A DNA stretch of 48,056 nt from Chitinophaga pinensis. Lineage in GTDB: Bacteria; Bacteroidota; Bacteroidia; Chitinophagales; Chitinophagaceae. Position numbers and translations under genes: made by a program. Shown piece after piece: positions 24,236 through 32,628 of this stretch (the first letter of the stretch is position 1; each line of letters starts with the position of its first letter). The stretch spans positions 1 to 48,056 of the forward strand of contig CAMAXV010000019.1 of the NCBI GenBank assembly GCA_945862385.1, in the 5' to 3' direction. A model generated the notes under the pieces. It was given only the letters and a program-made list of their open reading frames with translations. It did no database searches and was not told the DNA's origin.

Positions 24236-27200
24236 TTAACTGCATCCCATGCTGTTGCCGCAGTTGAGGCATTTGTAACAAGTTCCGCTTCGTACGGTGA
24301 TATGTCCGCATGTTGTACAAGAAGGTGCATCACTTTGCATACTTTTCATAAACTCCTGTGTGCTGTTCTCTGTCTTCACTACCATCGGGGTCTTCTGAGC
24401 CTTGGGGGCTGGTGCAACACTGTTTGAAGTGGCTACAACCCTTACATCAGAAAGTTCAGGTCCATCATCATCCCAGGATTCATTACCGGTATTCATCACC
24501 TCGGGTCTGTCAAGCACATGAACAAGGTCAGTTCTGTCTAGGTATTCATAAGCCAAGCAGCGGAAGACAAAGTCAACAATGGAAGTTGTTGATTTGATAT
24601 TCGGATGGTCTACCATGCCGGCAGGCTCAAACTTGGTAAACACAAACTTCTCTACAAATTCTTCCAGAGGAACACCATACTGTAAGCCAACTGATACAGC
24701 AATGGCAAAACAGTTCATCAGGCTGCGCAGGGTTGATCCTTCCTTGGCCAGATCGATAAAGATCTCACCCAGGGTGTTATCTCCGTACTCACCTGTTCTG
24801 AGGAACAGTGCCTGTCCGTTTATCTTGGCTTTCTGTGTAAATCCACGCCTCTTGGCAGGGAGAGCCTTCCTTTCCACAATTCTTGAAAGCTGACGCTTCA
24901 GTTTGGTATCCGGGGAAGCCAGCATGCGTTTGTTAAGTTCATTGAGCAGCTCATCAACAGTGAGTTTACTCACATCGATGAAGGCGCTTTCTGCAGAAGC
25001 AAGCGTTTGTTCATCGGTTTCCTCTTCTGTTGCTTTGCTATCGCTCTTGTTGCTGAGCGGCTGACTGAGCTTGGATCCATCGCGGTAAAGCGCACAGGCT
25101 TTTAGTCCGAGTTCCCAGCTAAGTTGATAGCAATCAGCAATTTCATCCACATTAGCCTCATTAGGCAGGTTGATGGTTTTGGAAATGGCACCGCTGATAA
25201 AGGGCTGTGCTGCCGCCATCATGCGGATATGGCCATGAGCGTGGATGTAACGTTCACCTTTCTTACCACATTTGTTGGCACAATCGAATACAGGATAGTG
25301 TTCCGGCTTGAGATGCGGAGCACCTTCTATTGTCATGGTACCACAAACATAGTCATTAGCAGCATCTACCTGAGCTCCGGTAAATCCGAGTGCCTGGAGC
25401 ATGTTCCATTCGAAGTTGAAATATTGTTCCGGCTTAAATCCTAAACGCTGCAGACATTCCTCACCGAGGGTGTAAACATTGAAAACAAATCCAATTTCAA
25501 AGGCAGCCAGTGCAGCTGCATCGAGCTTTTTGATTTCTGATGCGATAAATCCTTTCTCGCTGAGTGTCTGGTGATTGATGAACGGTGCACCTGCAAAAGA
25601 CGCAGCGCCAACGGTATACTTGATGATGGCTTCCTGTTCAGCAGCGCTGTATTCCAGGTTAGCAAGTGCCTGTGGCACAGACTGGTTGATGATTTTGAAA
25701 TAACCACCACCGGAGAGTTTCTTGAATTTTACGAGTGCGAAATCAGGTTCAACGCCTGTTGTGTCACAATCCATAACCAATCCGATTGTACCTGTTGGTG
25801 CAATTACGGTTGTTTGTGCATTGCGGTAACCAAACTGCTCACCCATCTCTACAGCATCATCCCAGGCCTTGCAGGCGGCCTTGAGCAGGTAATCCGGACA
25901 ATCCTTCGCTTTGATACCCTGTGGCTTGATGCTCAGTCCAACATAGGCTCCATCAGCATCGTAAGCTGCTGCTCTGTGATTTCTCATCACCTTAAGCATG
26001 TCTTCCCTGTTTTCTTCATAGCGCGGGAACGGTCCGTGTATCTTAGCAATTTCTGCAGATGTTTTATAGGAAATACCGGTCATGATTGCCGTGATTGCTC
26101 CAGCAATACCCCTGGCTTCATCACTGTCGTATGGAATACCGCTTACCATGAGCATACTACCCAGGTTTGCGTAACCCAGTCCGAGCGTGCGGTAATCATA
26201 ACTGAGTTGTGCTACTTCCTGACTGGGGAATTGGGCCATGAGTACAGAAACCTCCAGCACAGTTGTCCACAACCTCACGGTATATTCAAAACCTTTTACA
26301 TTAAAAGTATTATCAGACTCATTGAAGAACTTCCTGAGGTTGGCAGATGCCAGGTTACAGGCTGTATTGTCCAGGAACATATACTCGCTACATGGATTGG
26401 AGGCCCTGATGGGTCCGCCCTGCGGACAGGTATGCCACTCGTTAATGGTGGTATCATACTGGGTTCCGGGATCAGCACAACGCCAGGCGGCATATGCTAT
26501 TTTGTCCCAGAGTGCCTTGGCAGGTAACTTCTTCATCACACGCTTATCCATCCTGCCAGTCAGTTCCCAGTCTTCCCCTTTGGCCAGCTTCTCAAAGAAA
26601 GCATTCGAGATACGTACTGAATTATTGGAATTTTGTCCACTCACAGTTCTGTAAGCTTCCCCTTCATAATCACTGGAGTAACCTGCAGCAATCAGGGCAG
26701 CAACCTTTTTCTCTTCTTCTACTTTCCAGTCGATGAAAAGCTCTATCTCCGGGTGATCGATATCCAGACACACCATTTTGGCAGCGCGACGTGTGGTTCC
26801 ACCACTTTTGATAGCGCCAGCAGCACGGTCACCAATTTTCAAAAAGCTCATCAGTCCTGATGATGTTCCACCACCACTGAGTTTTTCGCCTTCGCCACGA
26901 AGGTTGGAGAAGTTGGTACCCACACCGGATCCGTATTTAAAGATCCTTGCTTCCCTGACCCAGAGGTCCATGATGCCACCCTCGTTAACGAGGTCGTCAT
27001 CAACACTCAATATAAAACAGGCATGCGGCTGAGGACGCTCGTATGCTGATGTAGACTTTTTAAGTTGTCCGTCTGTTTGGTCAACATAATAATGACCCTG
27101 TGGTTTTCCTTTGATACCGTAACTCTCATGCAAACCAGTATTAAACCATTGTGGTGAGTTAGGAACACAGGCTTGATTCAGGATACAATAAACAAGCTCC

Positions 27201-27568
27201 TCGTAGAATACCTGTGCATCATCTGAGCTGGCGAAATAACCATAACGCTCACCCCAAACCCTCCAGCAATTGGCCATGCGGTGCGCAACCTGTTTGGCTG
27301 AGGTTTCTCTACCCAAAGAACCATCGGGCTGAGGCACGCCAGCCTTTCTGAAATATTTTTGAGCAAGGATATCTGTGGCAATCTGGCTCCATTGCTTGGG
27401 CACTTCCACATTGTTCATTTCAAACACAACTTCCCCGGTGGGATTGCGTATTACGGATGTGCGATAGTCGTACTCGAACATCTCATAGACATTCGTTTGG
27501 CCTGCAGTGAAATGTCTCTCGAACTGTAATCCGTGACCGGCTTTTTGGGTATTGGTTTTGTTTGGCAT
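24236..27568 (-). CDS. nrdJ: Vitamin B12-dependent (class II) ribonucleoside-diphosphate reductase
   Basis: A 1110-residue reductase that makes deoxyribonucleotides using adenosylcobalamin. Hallmarks: [10 protein letters not shown] near 135, the [15 protein letters not shown] region, [21 protein letters not shown] with substrate-site residues, the APTGTIG loop, and a C-terminal Cys-rich tail [22 protein letters not shown] segment of about 100 residues near 870-960 precedes the TSCPD-like domain ([26 protein letters not shown]). It works with or without oxygen but needs cobalamin. A promoter box, a C8 tract and a 19-bp palindrome lie upstream. Confidence 0.97.
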   Translation of the reverse strand: MPNKTNTQKAGHGLQFERHFTAGQTNVYEMFEYDYRTSVIRNPTGEVVFEMNNVEVPKQWSQIATDILAQKYFRKAGVPQPDGSLGRETSAKQVAHRMANCWRVWGERYGYFASSDDAQVFYEELVYCILNQACVPNSPQWFNTGLHESYGIKGKPQGHYYVDQTDGQLKKSTSAYERPQPHACFILSVDDDLVNEGGIMDLWVREARIFKYGSGVGTNFSNLRGEGEKLSGGGTSSGLMSFLKIGDRAAGAIKSGGTTRRAAKMVCLDIDHPEIELFIDWKVEEEKKVAALIAAGYSSDYEGEAYRTVSGQNSNNSVRISNAFFEKLAKGEDWELTGRMDKRVMKKLPAKALWDKIAYAAWRCADPGTQYDTTINEWHTCPQGGPIRASNPCSEYMFLDNTACNLASANLRKFFNESDNTFNVKGFEYTVRLWTTVLEVSVLMAQFPSQEVAQLSYDYRTLGLGYANLGSMLMVSGIPYDSDEARGIAGAITAIMTGISYKTSAEIAKIHGPFPRYEENREDMLKVMRNHRAAAYDADGAYVGLSIKPQGIKAKDCPDYLLKAACKAWDDAVEMGEQFGYRNAQTTVIAPTGTIGLVMDCDTTGVEPDFALVKFKKLSGGGYFKIINQSVPQALANLEYSAAEQEAIIKYTVGAASFAGAPFINHQTLSEKGFIASEIKKLDAAALAAFEIGFVFNVYTLGEECLQRLGFKPEQYFNFEWNMLQALGFTGAQVDAANDYVCGTMTIEGAPHLKPEHYPVFDCANKCGKKGERYIHAHGHIRMMAAAQPFISGAISKTINLPNEANVDEIADCYQLSWELGLKACALYRDGSKLSQPLSNKSDSKATEEETDEQTLASAESAFIDVSKLTVDELLNELNKRMLASPDTKLKRQLSRIVERKALPAKRRGFTQKAKINGQALFLRTGEYGDNTLGEIFIDLAKEGSTLRSLMNCFAIAVSVGLQYGVPLEEFVEKFVFTKFEPAGMVDHPNIKSTTSIVDFVFRCLAYEYLDRTDLVHVLDRPEVMNTGNESWDDDGPELSDVRVVATSNSVAPAPKAQKTPMVVKTENSTQEFMKSMQSDAPSCTTCGHITVRSGTCYKCLNCGNSMGCS

Positions 27569-27623
27569 ATTGCTAAAATCTTATGGTTTAAATGGGGAAC
27601 TTATTTGGGGGGGGAGCAGAATA

Positions 27624-27631
27624 CAAATTTA
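27624..27631 (-). promoter_or_regulatory. -7 box upstream of nrdJ
   Basis: The minus strand reads TAAATTTG, an exact TAnnTTTG match, 56 bp before the nrdJ ATG. The expected transcription start would fall a few bases later, just before the eight-C tract of the leader. Confidence 0.5.
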
Positions 27632-27662
27632 CCCAAGACTGTCTAAGTAAAACGGGGTTAGA

Positions 27663-27681
27663 TATCAACAGGGTGTTGATA
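27663..27681. promoter_or_regulatory. 19-bp palindrome upstream of nrdJ, possible operator
   Basis: TATCAACA-GGG-TGTTGATA: two perfect 8-bp arms with a 3-bp spacer, about 32 bp upstream of the nrdJ -7 box. The right arm extended by one base, TGTTGATAA, is one mismatch from a DnaA box complement (TGTGGATAA). Such symmetry suggests a dimeric regulator site; the regulator is unknown. Confidence 0.45.
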
Positions 27682-27860
27682 ACCATACAAAATCCATAGC
27701 AGGACTGAATTTGACGTTTTATACACTTTTTATGAAAAAGTATTTTTTGGTTCATATAAGGAAAATTAATAGCAAGTTTTGGGTTATTGACAGACCCAAT
27801 CATGCTGCACATGATAAGCCCAAATGAGCAGGATGGCTTAACTTAGCTTAAAAGAGTTGC

Positions 27861-28586
27861 GTGAAAAAGTACCTGAGCCTCCTGCTGTTTCCCATGTTTA
27901 TTGCTACAAATACCTTTGCCCAAGCCAATCGTCTTTCAGGGTGGGTCTTTTTTGCAAGCGCCATCAAGGTTACACCCAAATGGAGCTTTATTTTTGACAC
28001 ACAACTTAGAAGTACTGACCAGTGGAGGCAACCCGAAACCTTCATTTTCAGACCAGGACTGGCTTATAACAGTCCAGGTGGCCATCAGCTGAGTATGGGA
28101 TTTGCATGGATTGAAAACTGGCGAACCCTTGCCGGTATCCGGGATGGCGTAAGCGACAACCGCCTCTGGCAGCAGTGGATCAAAACCCAGACGTTCATGC
28201 AATCTACACTGCAACACCGGTTGAGGCTGGAGGAACGGATGATACCAACGCTTGCTGTTGCAGGTAATGAGCTGAAAAAAACCAATAACCGGTTCAATGC
28301 CCGGTTGAGGTATTTCAACCGGTACATCAACCCATTCGGACAAAAAACCAAATTGGTACGGGGACCTTACTGGGCATTGCAAAATGAAATCTTCCTGAAC
28401 GTTGCCGGATCACGTTACAGTCATGGCAAGTTTTTTGACCAATCCAGATCTTACGCCGGCATTGGCGTTCGCTTCAACCCGGCAGCAGACCTGGAACTGG
28501 GCTGGATGACACAATATGCTTTAGGGAGAAATGGTAAGCATTTTGTTAATAACATCATCCAGGTATCCTCTTTTCTTCGATTATAG
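27861..28586 (+). CDS. DUF2490 family outer-membrane barrel-like protein
   Basis: A 241-residue exported protein with signal peptide (MKKYLSLLLFPMFIATNTFAQ) and strand-rich sequence ending in a terminal aromatic strand (NIIQVSSFLRL). The layout SGWVFFASAIKVTPKWSFIFDTQLR..FIFRPGLAYN fits DUF2490. The function is unknown. The start is GTG at 27861, which begins a normal signal peptide; I see no ATG alternative. GGGP synthase follows 39 bp downstream. Confidence 0.8.
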   Translation: MKKYLSLLLFPMFIATNTFAQANRLSGWVFFASAIKVTPKWSFIFDTQLRSTDQWRQPETFIFRPGLAYNSPGGHQLSMGFAWIENWRTLAGIRDGVSDNRLWQQWIKTQTFMQSTLQHRLRLEERMIPTLAVAGNELKKTNNRFNARLRYFNRYINPFGQKTKLVRGPYWALQNEIFLNVAGSRYSHGKFFDQSRSYAGIGVRFNPAADLELGWMTQYALGRNGKHFVNNIIQVSSFLRL

Positions 28587-28625
28587 AAAAGTTTTTCAGA
28601 CATTTGCATTAGAACGTTACGATGG

Positions 28626-29405
28626 ATGATGAGAAAGGTCTACGATAAAATTGTTGAAAGCAAAATACAGAAGAAAAAATCTTTTGCACTTCTGGTAGAC
28701 CCGGATAAGACTTCCCTTGCCAAAGCTGATCAGATTCTCGAACATTGCATCGCTGCTTCAGTAGACCTCATTTTTGTAGGTGGCAGCTTGATGGTGAGCA
28801 ACCACATGGAAGATCTCGTGCAACATTTCAAAAAGGAATGCGACATCCCCGTTCTCCTCTTCCCCGGAAGTCCCTCTCAGGTAACCCCCTATGCCGATGC
28901 GTTGCTTTACTTGTCCCTGATTTCCGGAAGAAACCCTGAGCTCTTGATCGGGCAGCATGTTATTTCTGCACCTGCAGTAAAAAAAAGCGGTTTGGAAGTC
29001 ATTTCAACCGGATACATGCTTATTGATGGCGGAGCCCCCACAACGTTATCTTATATCAGCAATACCATTCCCCTTCCTGCAGACAAAAACGAAATAGCCT
29101 TTTGTACTGCATGGGCAGGAGAAATGCTGGGCATGAAACTCATTTACATGGATGCAGGGAGCGGAGCCCGGAATGCTATTCCCGAAGCCATGGTATCTGC
29201 GGTTGCGCAGCGCATAGAAGTGCCCCTGATCATCGGAGGAGGCATCAGGACCGGAGAAAAAGCCTACAATATCTGCCAGGCAGGAGCCGACATCATAGTT
29301 GTTGGTAATGCCATTGAAAAAGACCCTTCACTCATCCGGGAGATCAGTGAAGCTGTACATGCACACAACGCAGAGACAAGCCATGTGCGACCGGCAGGAA
29401 ACTAA
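28626..29405 (+). CDS. Geranylgeranylglyceryl phosphate synthase (GGGPS/PcrB family, group II)
   Basis: A 259-residue TIM-barrel prenyltransferase that joins glycerol-1-phosphate to geranylgeranyl diphosphate (or a similar prenyl donor) as an ether lipid. Family signatures: LLVDPDKT near 22-29, FVGGSLM, YLSLISGRNPELLIGQHV, YMLIDGGAPTTLSYIS, YMDAGSGA and the phosphate-binding GGGIRTGEKA and VVGNAIE. Bacteroidota carry this archaeal-like enzyme, whose product and role are little known. ATG 28626 or 28629 could start translation. Confidence 0.92.
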   Translation: MMRKVYDKIVESKIQKKKSFALLVDPDKTSLAKADQILEHCIAASVDLIFVGGSLMVSNHMEDLVQHFKKECDIPVLLFPGSPSQVTPYADALLYLSLISGRNPELLIGQHVISAPAVKKSGLEVISTGYMLIDGGAPTTLSYISNTIPLPADKNEIAFCTAWAGEMLGMKLIYMDAGSGARNAIPEAMVSAVAQRIEVPLIIGGGIRTGEKAYNICQAGADIIVVGNAIEKDPSLIREISEAVHAHNAETSHVRPAGN

Positions 29406-29486
29406 TAACCGTTTTGTGCTTTTTTTTTAGAAAAAATCACTTTATTTGCACCTCACAATTTTTCTTTACAAGACAGACCTGGAAAA

Positions 29487-29615
29487 ATGAAAAAAAACCT
29501 GACCTCTTCATCAATAGCAGAAATGGCGCCAGCCTTTTCCATGCGTTGGGTTTTTACTGTACCTCGCGGAACAGTTTTTTTGGAACGACCGGTTCCGTTT
29601 CTGGTACGACGTTGA
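29487..29615 (+). CDS. Possible 42-residue leader peptide of the arginine operon
   Basis: A short ORF that starts ATG after GGAAAA and ends Arg-Arg-stop (LVRR). It has five Arg codons (CGT, CGC, CGA, CGA, CGT) in 42, at residues 20, 27, 34, 41 and 42, all in the second half. It matches no protein family I know. The position ahead of arginine genes and the tandem Arg at the end resemble an attenuator leader peptide. It could also be a chance ORF. Confidence 0.35.
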   Translation: MKKNLTSSSIAEMAPAFSMRWVFTVPRGTVFLERPVPFLVRR

Positions 29616-29650
29616 TAGATACCACCCTTTAGTCCGACTACCGTCGTTTG

Positions 29651-29694
29651 CCCATTCAGCCTTATCCGGTTGAAATGGGACTTTACAATTTTTT
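29651..29694 (+). terminator. Terminator-like hairpin before the first arginine gene
   Basis: CCCATT+CAGCC (29651-29661) pairs with GGTTG+AATGGG (29668-29672 and 29674-29679) with one bulged A, one G-U pair and a TTATCC loop: 11 pairs. After 9 bases a run of six T follows (29689-29694). It lies upstream of GNAT start 29708 and would cover the alternative ATG at 29675. It may end transcription conditionally or hide a start codon. Confidence 0.5.
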
Positions 29695-29707
29695 CAATCA
29701 GCCAGGA

Positions 29708-30418
29708 ATGGAACAACAAAAGCAAAAATTCGACCTACATATTGCCAGCGAAAAAGACTTTCAGTTTGCAGAAGCAATCTGCCTTGAAATGGAAGAGTCT
29801 GCCAAAGCCAGGGGAACAGGTATCGCTAAGCGAAGTCCCGATTACATCCGCATGAAGATGGCGGAAGGAAAAGCTGTCATTGCCCTGACTGAATCAGGCG
29901 AATGGGCTGGATTCTGCTACATTGAAACATGGAGCCATGGTGAGTATGTAGCGAACTCCGGACTGATTGTAAAGCCAACACTGCGAAAGAGCGGATTGGC
30001 GAAAATGATCAAAAGGAAAATTTTTCAACTTAGCAGGGACACCTATCCCAATGCAAAAATATTCGGTCTTACCACGGGATTAGCCGTGATGAAGATCAAT
30101 TCTGAACTCGGATACGAACCTGTAACCTACTCAGAACTTACACAGGATGAAGCTTTCTGGGCAGGCTGTAAAAGCTGCATCAATTATGAAATACTGATGA
30201 GTAAGGAACGTAAAAACTGCATGTGTACAGCCATGCTCTACGACCCGAAAGATCATTATGAACCTGAAGAAACCAAACGGTATTTCGATGAAAACGAAAA
30301 AGGTTTTGAACGGCTTTTCAGATTCAAGGAATGGAAACTACTCCAGCCTTTTCTTAAAAAAAGCGACAAATCAGCAAAGTCGCTGAAAACGGTACTTTCA
30401 TCTTTCTTCAATTTTTAA
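29708..30418 (+). CDS. GNAT acyltransferase, candidate N-acylglutamate synthase of the arginine operon
   Basis: A 236-residue protein. The GNAT fold shows as GEWAGFCYIETW..SGLIVKPTLRKSGLAKMIKRKIF (acyl-CoA loop RKSGLA at 93-98) and LGYEPVTY. After it comes a Cys cluster: Cys154, Cys157, Cys171 and Cys173 (GCKSC and NCMCT). It is the first gene of the arginine operon, 11 bp before argG, and no argA or argJ is in the operon, so it is the natural candidate for step one, glutamate N-acylation. ATG 29708 is preferred over 29675, which lies in the hairpin. The function is inferred from context. Confidence 0.7.
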   Translation: MEQQKQKFDLHIASEKDFQFAEAICLEMEESAKARGTGIAKRSPDYIRMKMAEGKAVIALTESGEWAGFCYIETWSHGEYVANSGLIVKPTLRKSGLAKMIKRKIFQLSRDTYPNAKIFGLTTGLAVMKINSELGYEPVTYSELTQDEAFWAGCKSCINYEILMSKERKNCMCTAMLYDPKDHYEPEETKRYFDENEKGFERLFRFKEWKLLQPFLKKSDKSAKSLKTVLSSFFNF

Positions 30419-30429
30419 ACCCATAAGAG

Positions 30430-31632
30430 ATGTCTAAAAAAATTGTTCTTGGATTCAGTGGCGGGCTGGATACAACTTTCTGCGTCAAATATCTTGCTGA
30501 AGACAAGGGATATGAGGTTCACAGCATCATCGTGAATACAGGTGGTTTTTCTGAGGAAGAACTCGTTAAAATTGAAGCACATGCCAGAAACCTGGGTGTA
30601 GCCTCACATACAACCATCAATGCCGTAGAGGGCTATTATGACAGGATTATACGTTATCTCATCTATGGCAATGTATTGAAGAACAACACTTATCCCCTCA
30701 GTGTGAGTGCGGAAAGGCTTAGCCAGGCAATTCATATTGCTGAACACGTCAGGGCTCTTGGCGCAGATGCTGTGGCTCATGGCAGTACAGGAGCAGGAAA
30801 TGATCAGGTAAGGTTTGACATGGTCTTTCATATCATGATTCCTGGTGTTGAAATCATCACACCCATCCGCGACCTGAAGCTGAGCAGGGAGGAAGAAATT
30901 ACCTACCTGCAGTCGAAAGGCGTTAACATGAATGCAGAAAAAGCCATGTACTCCATCAATAAAGGATTGTGGGGTACCAGTGTTGGCGGAAAAGAAACAC
31001 TTTCGTCCAAAGGCATGCTGCCTGAATCCGCATGGCCTACACAGGTAACGAAAACAGAGGCGGAAGAGGTTGTACTGGAATTCTCCAAAGGTGAACTGGT
31101 GGGCGTGAACACTAACCATTTTGAGCACCCCTCCAAGGCCATTCAATATCTTCAGACACTGGCCGGTCCGTTTGGCATTGGAAGAGACATCCATGTTGGC
31201 GACACCATCATTGGTATCAAGGGACGCGTTGGATTTGAAGCGGCAGCACCTATGGTCATCCTCAAAGCCCACCATGCGTTGGAGAAACATGTGCTAACCA
31301 AGTGGCAGCTGCAGTGGAAAGACACACTGGCTCAGTTTTATGGAAACTGGTTGCATGAGGGACAAATCCTTGATCCCGTCATGCGCAACATTGAAGCCTT
31401 CCTAACATCCACCCAGCAAAATGTTACTGGAAAAGTTTTCATTCAGCTCATGCCCTACCGTTTTCATGTTGTTGGCATAGAGTCCTCTTTTGATCTGATG
31501 AACAGCAGGTTCGGCAAATACGGGGAGATGAATTCCGGCTTTACCGGAGAGGATGTGCGCGGGTTTAGTAAGATTTTTGGAAACCAGACCATCATCTGGA
31601 ACGCGGTTCAGGAAGAAAACAAGCATCAGTAA
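30430..31632 (+). CDS. argG: Argininosuccinate synthase
   Basis: A 400-residue ATP-dependent enzyme that joins citrulline and aspartate. The N-type ATP pyrophosphatase loop is GFSGGLDTT (8-16); other conserved parts are AHGSTGAGNDQVRFD and the GLWGTSVGGKE region. Normal length. It follows the GNAT gene by 11 bp and precedes argC by 2 bp, so it is clearly in the operon. Confidence 0.97.
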   Translation: MSKKIVLGFSGGLDTTFCVKYLAEDKGYEVHSIIVNTGGFSEEELVKIEAHARNLGVASHTTINAVEGYYDRIIRYLIYGNVLKNNTYPLSVSAERLSQAIHIAEHVRALGADAVAHGSTGAGNDQVRFDMVFHIMIPGVEIITPIRDLKLSREEEITYLQSKGVNMNAEKAMYSINKGLWGTSVGGKETLSSKGMLPESAWPTQVTKTEAEEVVLEFSKGELVGVNTNHFEHPSKAIQYLQTLAGPFGIGRDIHVGDTIIGIKGRVGFEAAAPMVILKAHHALEKHVLTKWQLQWKDTLAQFYGNWLHEGQILDPVMRNIEAFLTSTQQNVTGKVFIQLMPYRFHVVGIESSFDLMNSRFGKYGEMNSGFTGEDVRGFSKIFGNQTIIWNAVQEENKHQ

Positions 31633-31634
31633 CC

Positions 31635-32618
31635 ATGGAAAAGCTAATCCATATCGGCATCATGGGCGGAGCTGGTTATACCGGAGGAGAACTGCTCCGG
31701 CTCTTACTCAATCACCCCCATGCTCAAATCCGTTTCATTCACAGCAAAAGCAATGCAGGTCAGCCTGTTTATAAAGTGCATACTGATCTGCTCGGTTCCA
31801 CAGAGCTGGTTTTTTCGGGTGAAACAAGCGAGGATATAGATGTGTTGTTCCTCTGTCTGGGTCATGGAGAATCAGCCAGGTTGCTGCGTGAGACCTCATT
31901 CCGTGCTGGTATAAAAATAATTGACCTGGCCAATGATTTCAGGCTGGAAAAAGATGCAGTGACGGGTGTCAGACAATTTGTTTACGGACTGCCGGAACTC
32001 AATTTTGAAAAAATTCAAACAGCAGATAATATTGCCAATCCGGGTTGCTTTGCCACAGCCATTCAACTGGGCTTACTCCCTCTTGCACAAGCTGGCTTGC
32101 TTGGAGAAGTATACACTACCGGCATTACAGGATCAACCGGAGCGGGACAGTCACTCAGTGCGACCAGCCATTTCAGCTGGCGGGCAAATAATATACAGGC
32201 TTACAAAACACTGACACACCAGCACCTGGGAGAAATTCACCAGTCGCTGGCACAGCTACAAGGTCATACCTCAGCAGAAGTCAGCTTTGTTCCCTGGCGC
32301 GGTGATTTCACAAGAGGAATTTTCATCTCCTCCACTGTAAAATCCGAACTTTCACTGGAGGAAACAGTTGCCCTTTACAAAGCATACTACCAAAACCATC
32401 CTTTTACAACCATCTCCGACCAGCAGATTCACCTCAAACAGGTAGTCAACACCAATAAGTGTCTGATACACCTCGAAAAAGAAGGCAACAAGCTGGTTAT
32501 TCACAGTGTGGTTGATAATCTGCTCAAGGGTGCAAGCGGACAGGCTGTGCAGAACATGAACATTTTATCCGGACTGGATCAGACTGTTGGACTTCAGCTC
32601 AAATCATTAGCCTTTTAA
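31635..32618 (+). CDS. argC: N-acyl-gamma-glutamyl-phosphate reductase
   Basis: A 327-residue NADPH-dependent reductase producing the N-acyl glutamate semialdehyde. It has the Rossmann motif GIMGGAGYTGGELLRLL, the catalytic Cys in NPGCFATAIQLGLLPL, and TGSTGAGQSLS. The shorter form is typical. By context its substrate may be N-succinyl rather than N-acetyl (see the carbamoyltransferase). It starts 2 bp after argG. Confidence 0.96.
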   Translation: MEKLIHIGIMGGAGYTGGELLRLLLNHPHAQIRFIHSKSNAGQPVYKVHTDLLGSTELVFSGETSEDIDVLFLCLGHGESARLLRETSFRAGIKIIDLANDFRLEKDAVTGVRQFVYGLPELNFEKIQTADNIANPGCFATAIQLGLLPLAQAGLLGEVYTTGITGSTGAGQSLSATSHFSWRANNIQAYKTLTHQHLGEIHQSLAQLQGHTSAEVSFVPWRGDFTRGIFISSTVKSELSLEETVALYKAYYQNHPFTTISDQQIHLKQVVNTNKCLIHLEKEGNKLVIHSVVDNLLKGASGQAVQNMNILSGLDQTVGLQLKSLAF

Positions 32619-32628
32619 AGCCAGGAAC

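Larger units (their letters stand above)
27569..27860. other. Intergenic region between nrdJ and the DUF2490 gene
   Basis: A divergent spacer of 292 bp with no ORF I would call. From the nrdJ side it holds a run of eight G (27607-27614), a minus-strand -7 box (27624-27631), a 19-bp palindrome (27663-27681), an ACTTTTT/AAAAAGT inverted repeat around ATG (27725-27741) and a 6-bp stem TTGGGT/ACCCAA with a 9-nt loop (27779-27799). I looked for a cobalamin riboswitch (B12 box) and did not recognise one. Confidence 0.7.
29406..29707 (+). promoter_or_regulatory. Leader region of the arginine operon
   Basis: A 302-bp gap before the arginine genes. It contains a T-run (29420-29428), a degenerate -7-like TTTATTTG (29441-29448), a 42-codon ORF (29487-29615), an internal hairpin GGAAC/GTTCC (29582-29596), a 6-bp pair ACGACG (29606-29611)/CGTCGT (29642-29647) and a terminator-like hairpin (29651-29694). 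An attenuation-type regulatory leader is inferred. No antiterminator pairing that overlaps the terminator stem was found by eye. Confidence 0.45.

Noticed and set aside
25571-26527. Plus-strand ORF of 318 codons opposite nrdJ
   Set aside because: It lies wholly inside the well-supported nrdJ coding sequence on the other strand, has no recognisable domain and a Cys/Ser-rich composition typical of antisense frames.
27569-27860. Cobalamin riboswitch upstream of the B12-dependent reductase
   Set aside because: I looked for a B12 box and the multi-stem layout of that riboswitch and recognised neither on either strand. A covariance-model search would decide.
29453-29725. Minus-strand ORF of 90 codons opposite the arginine leader
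   Set aside because: It shows no family resemblance and sits opposite a region with promoter, hairpin and a better-placed plus-strand ORF. It cannot be excluded fully but nothing supports it.
30604-31290. Minus-strand ORF of 228 codons opposite argG
   Set aside because: It is fully inside argG, with no domain and implausible composition; an antisense shadow.
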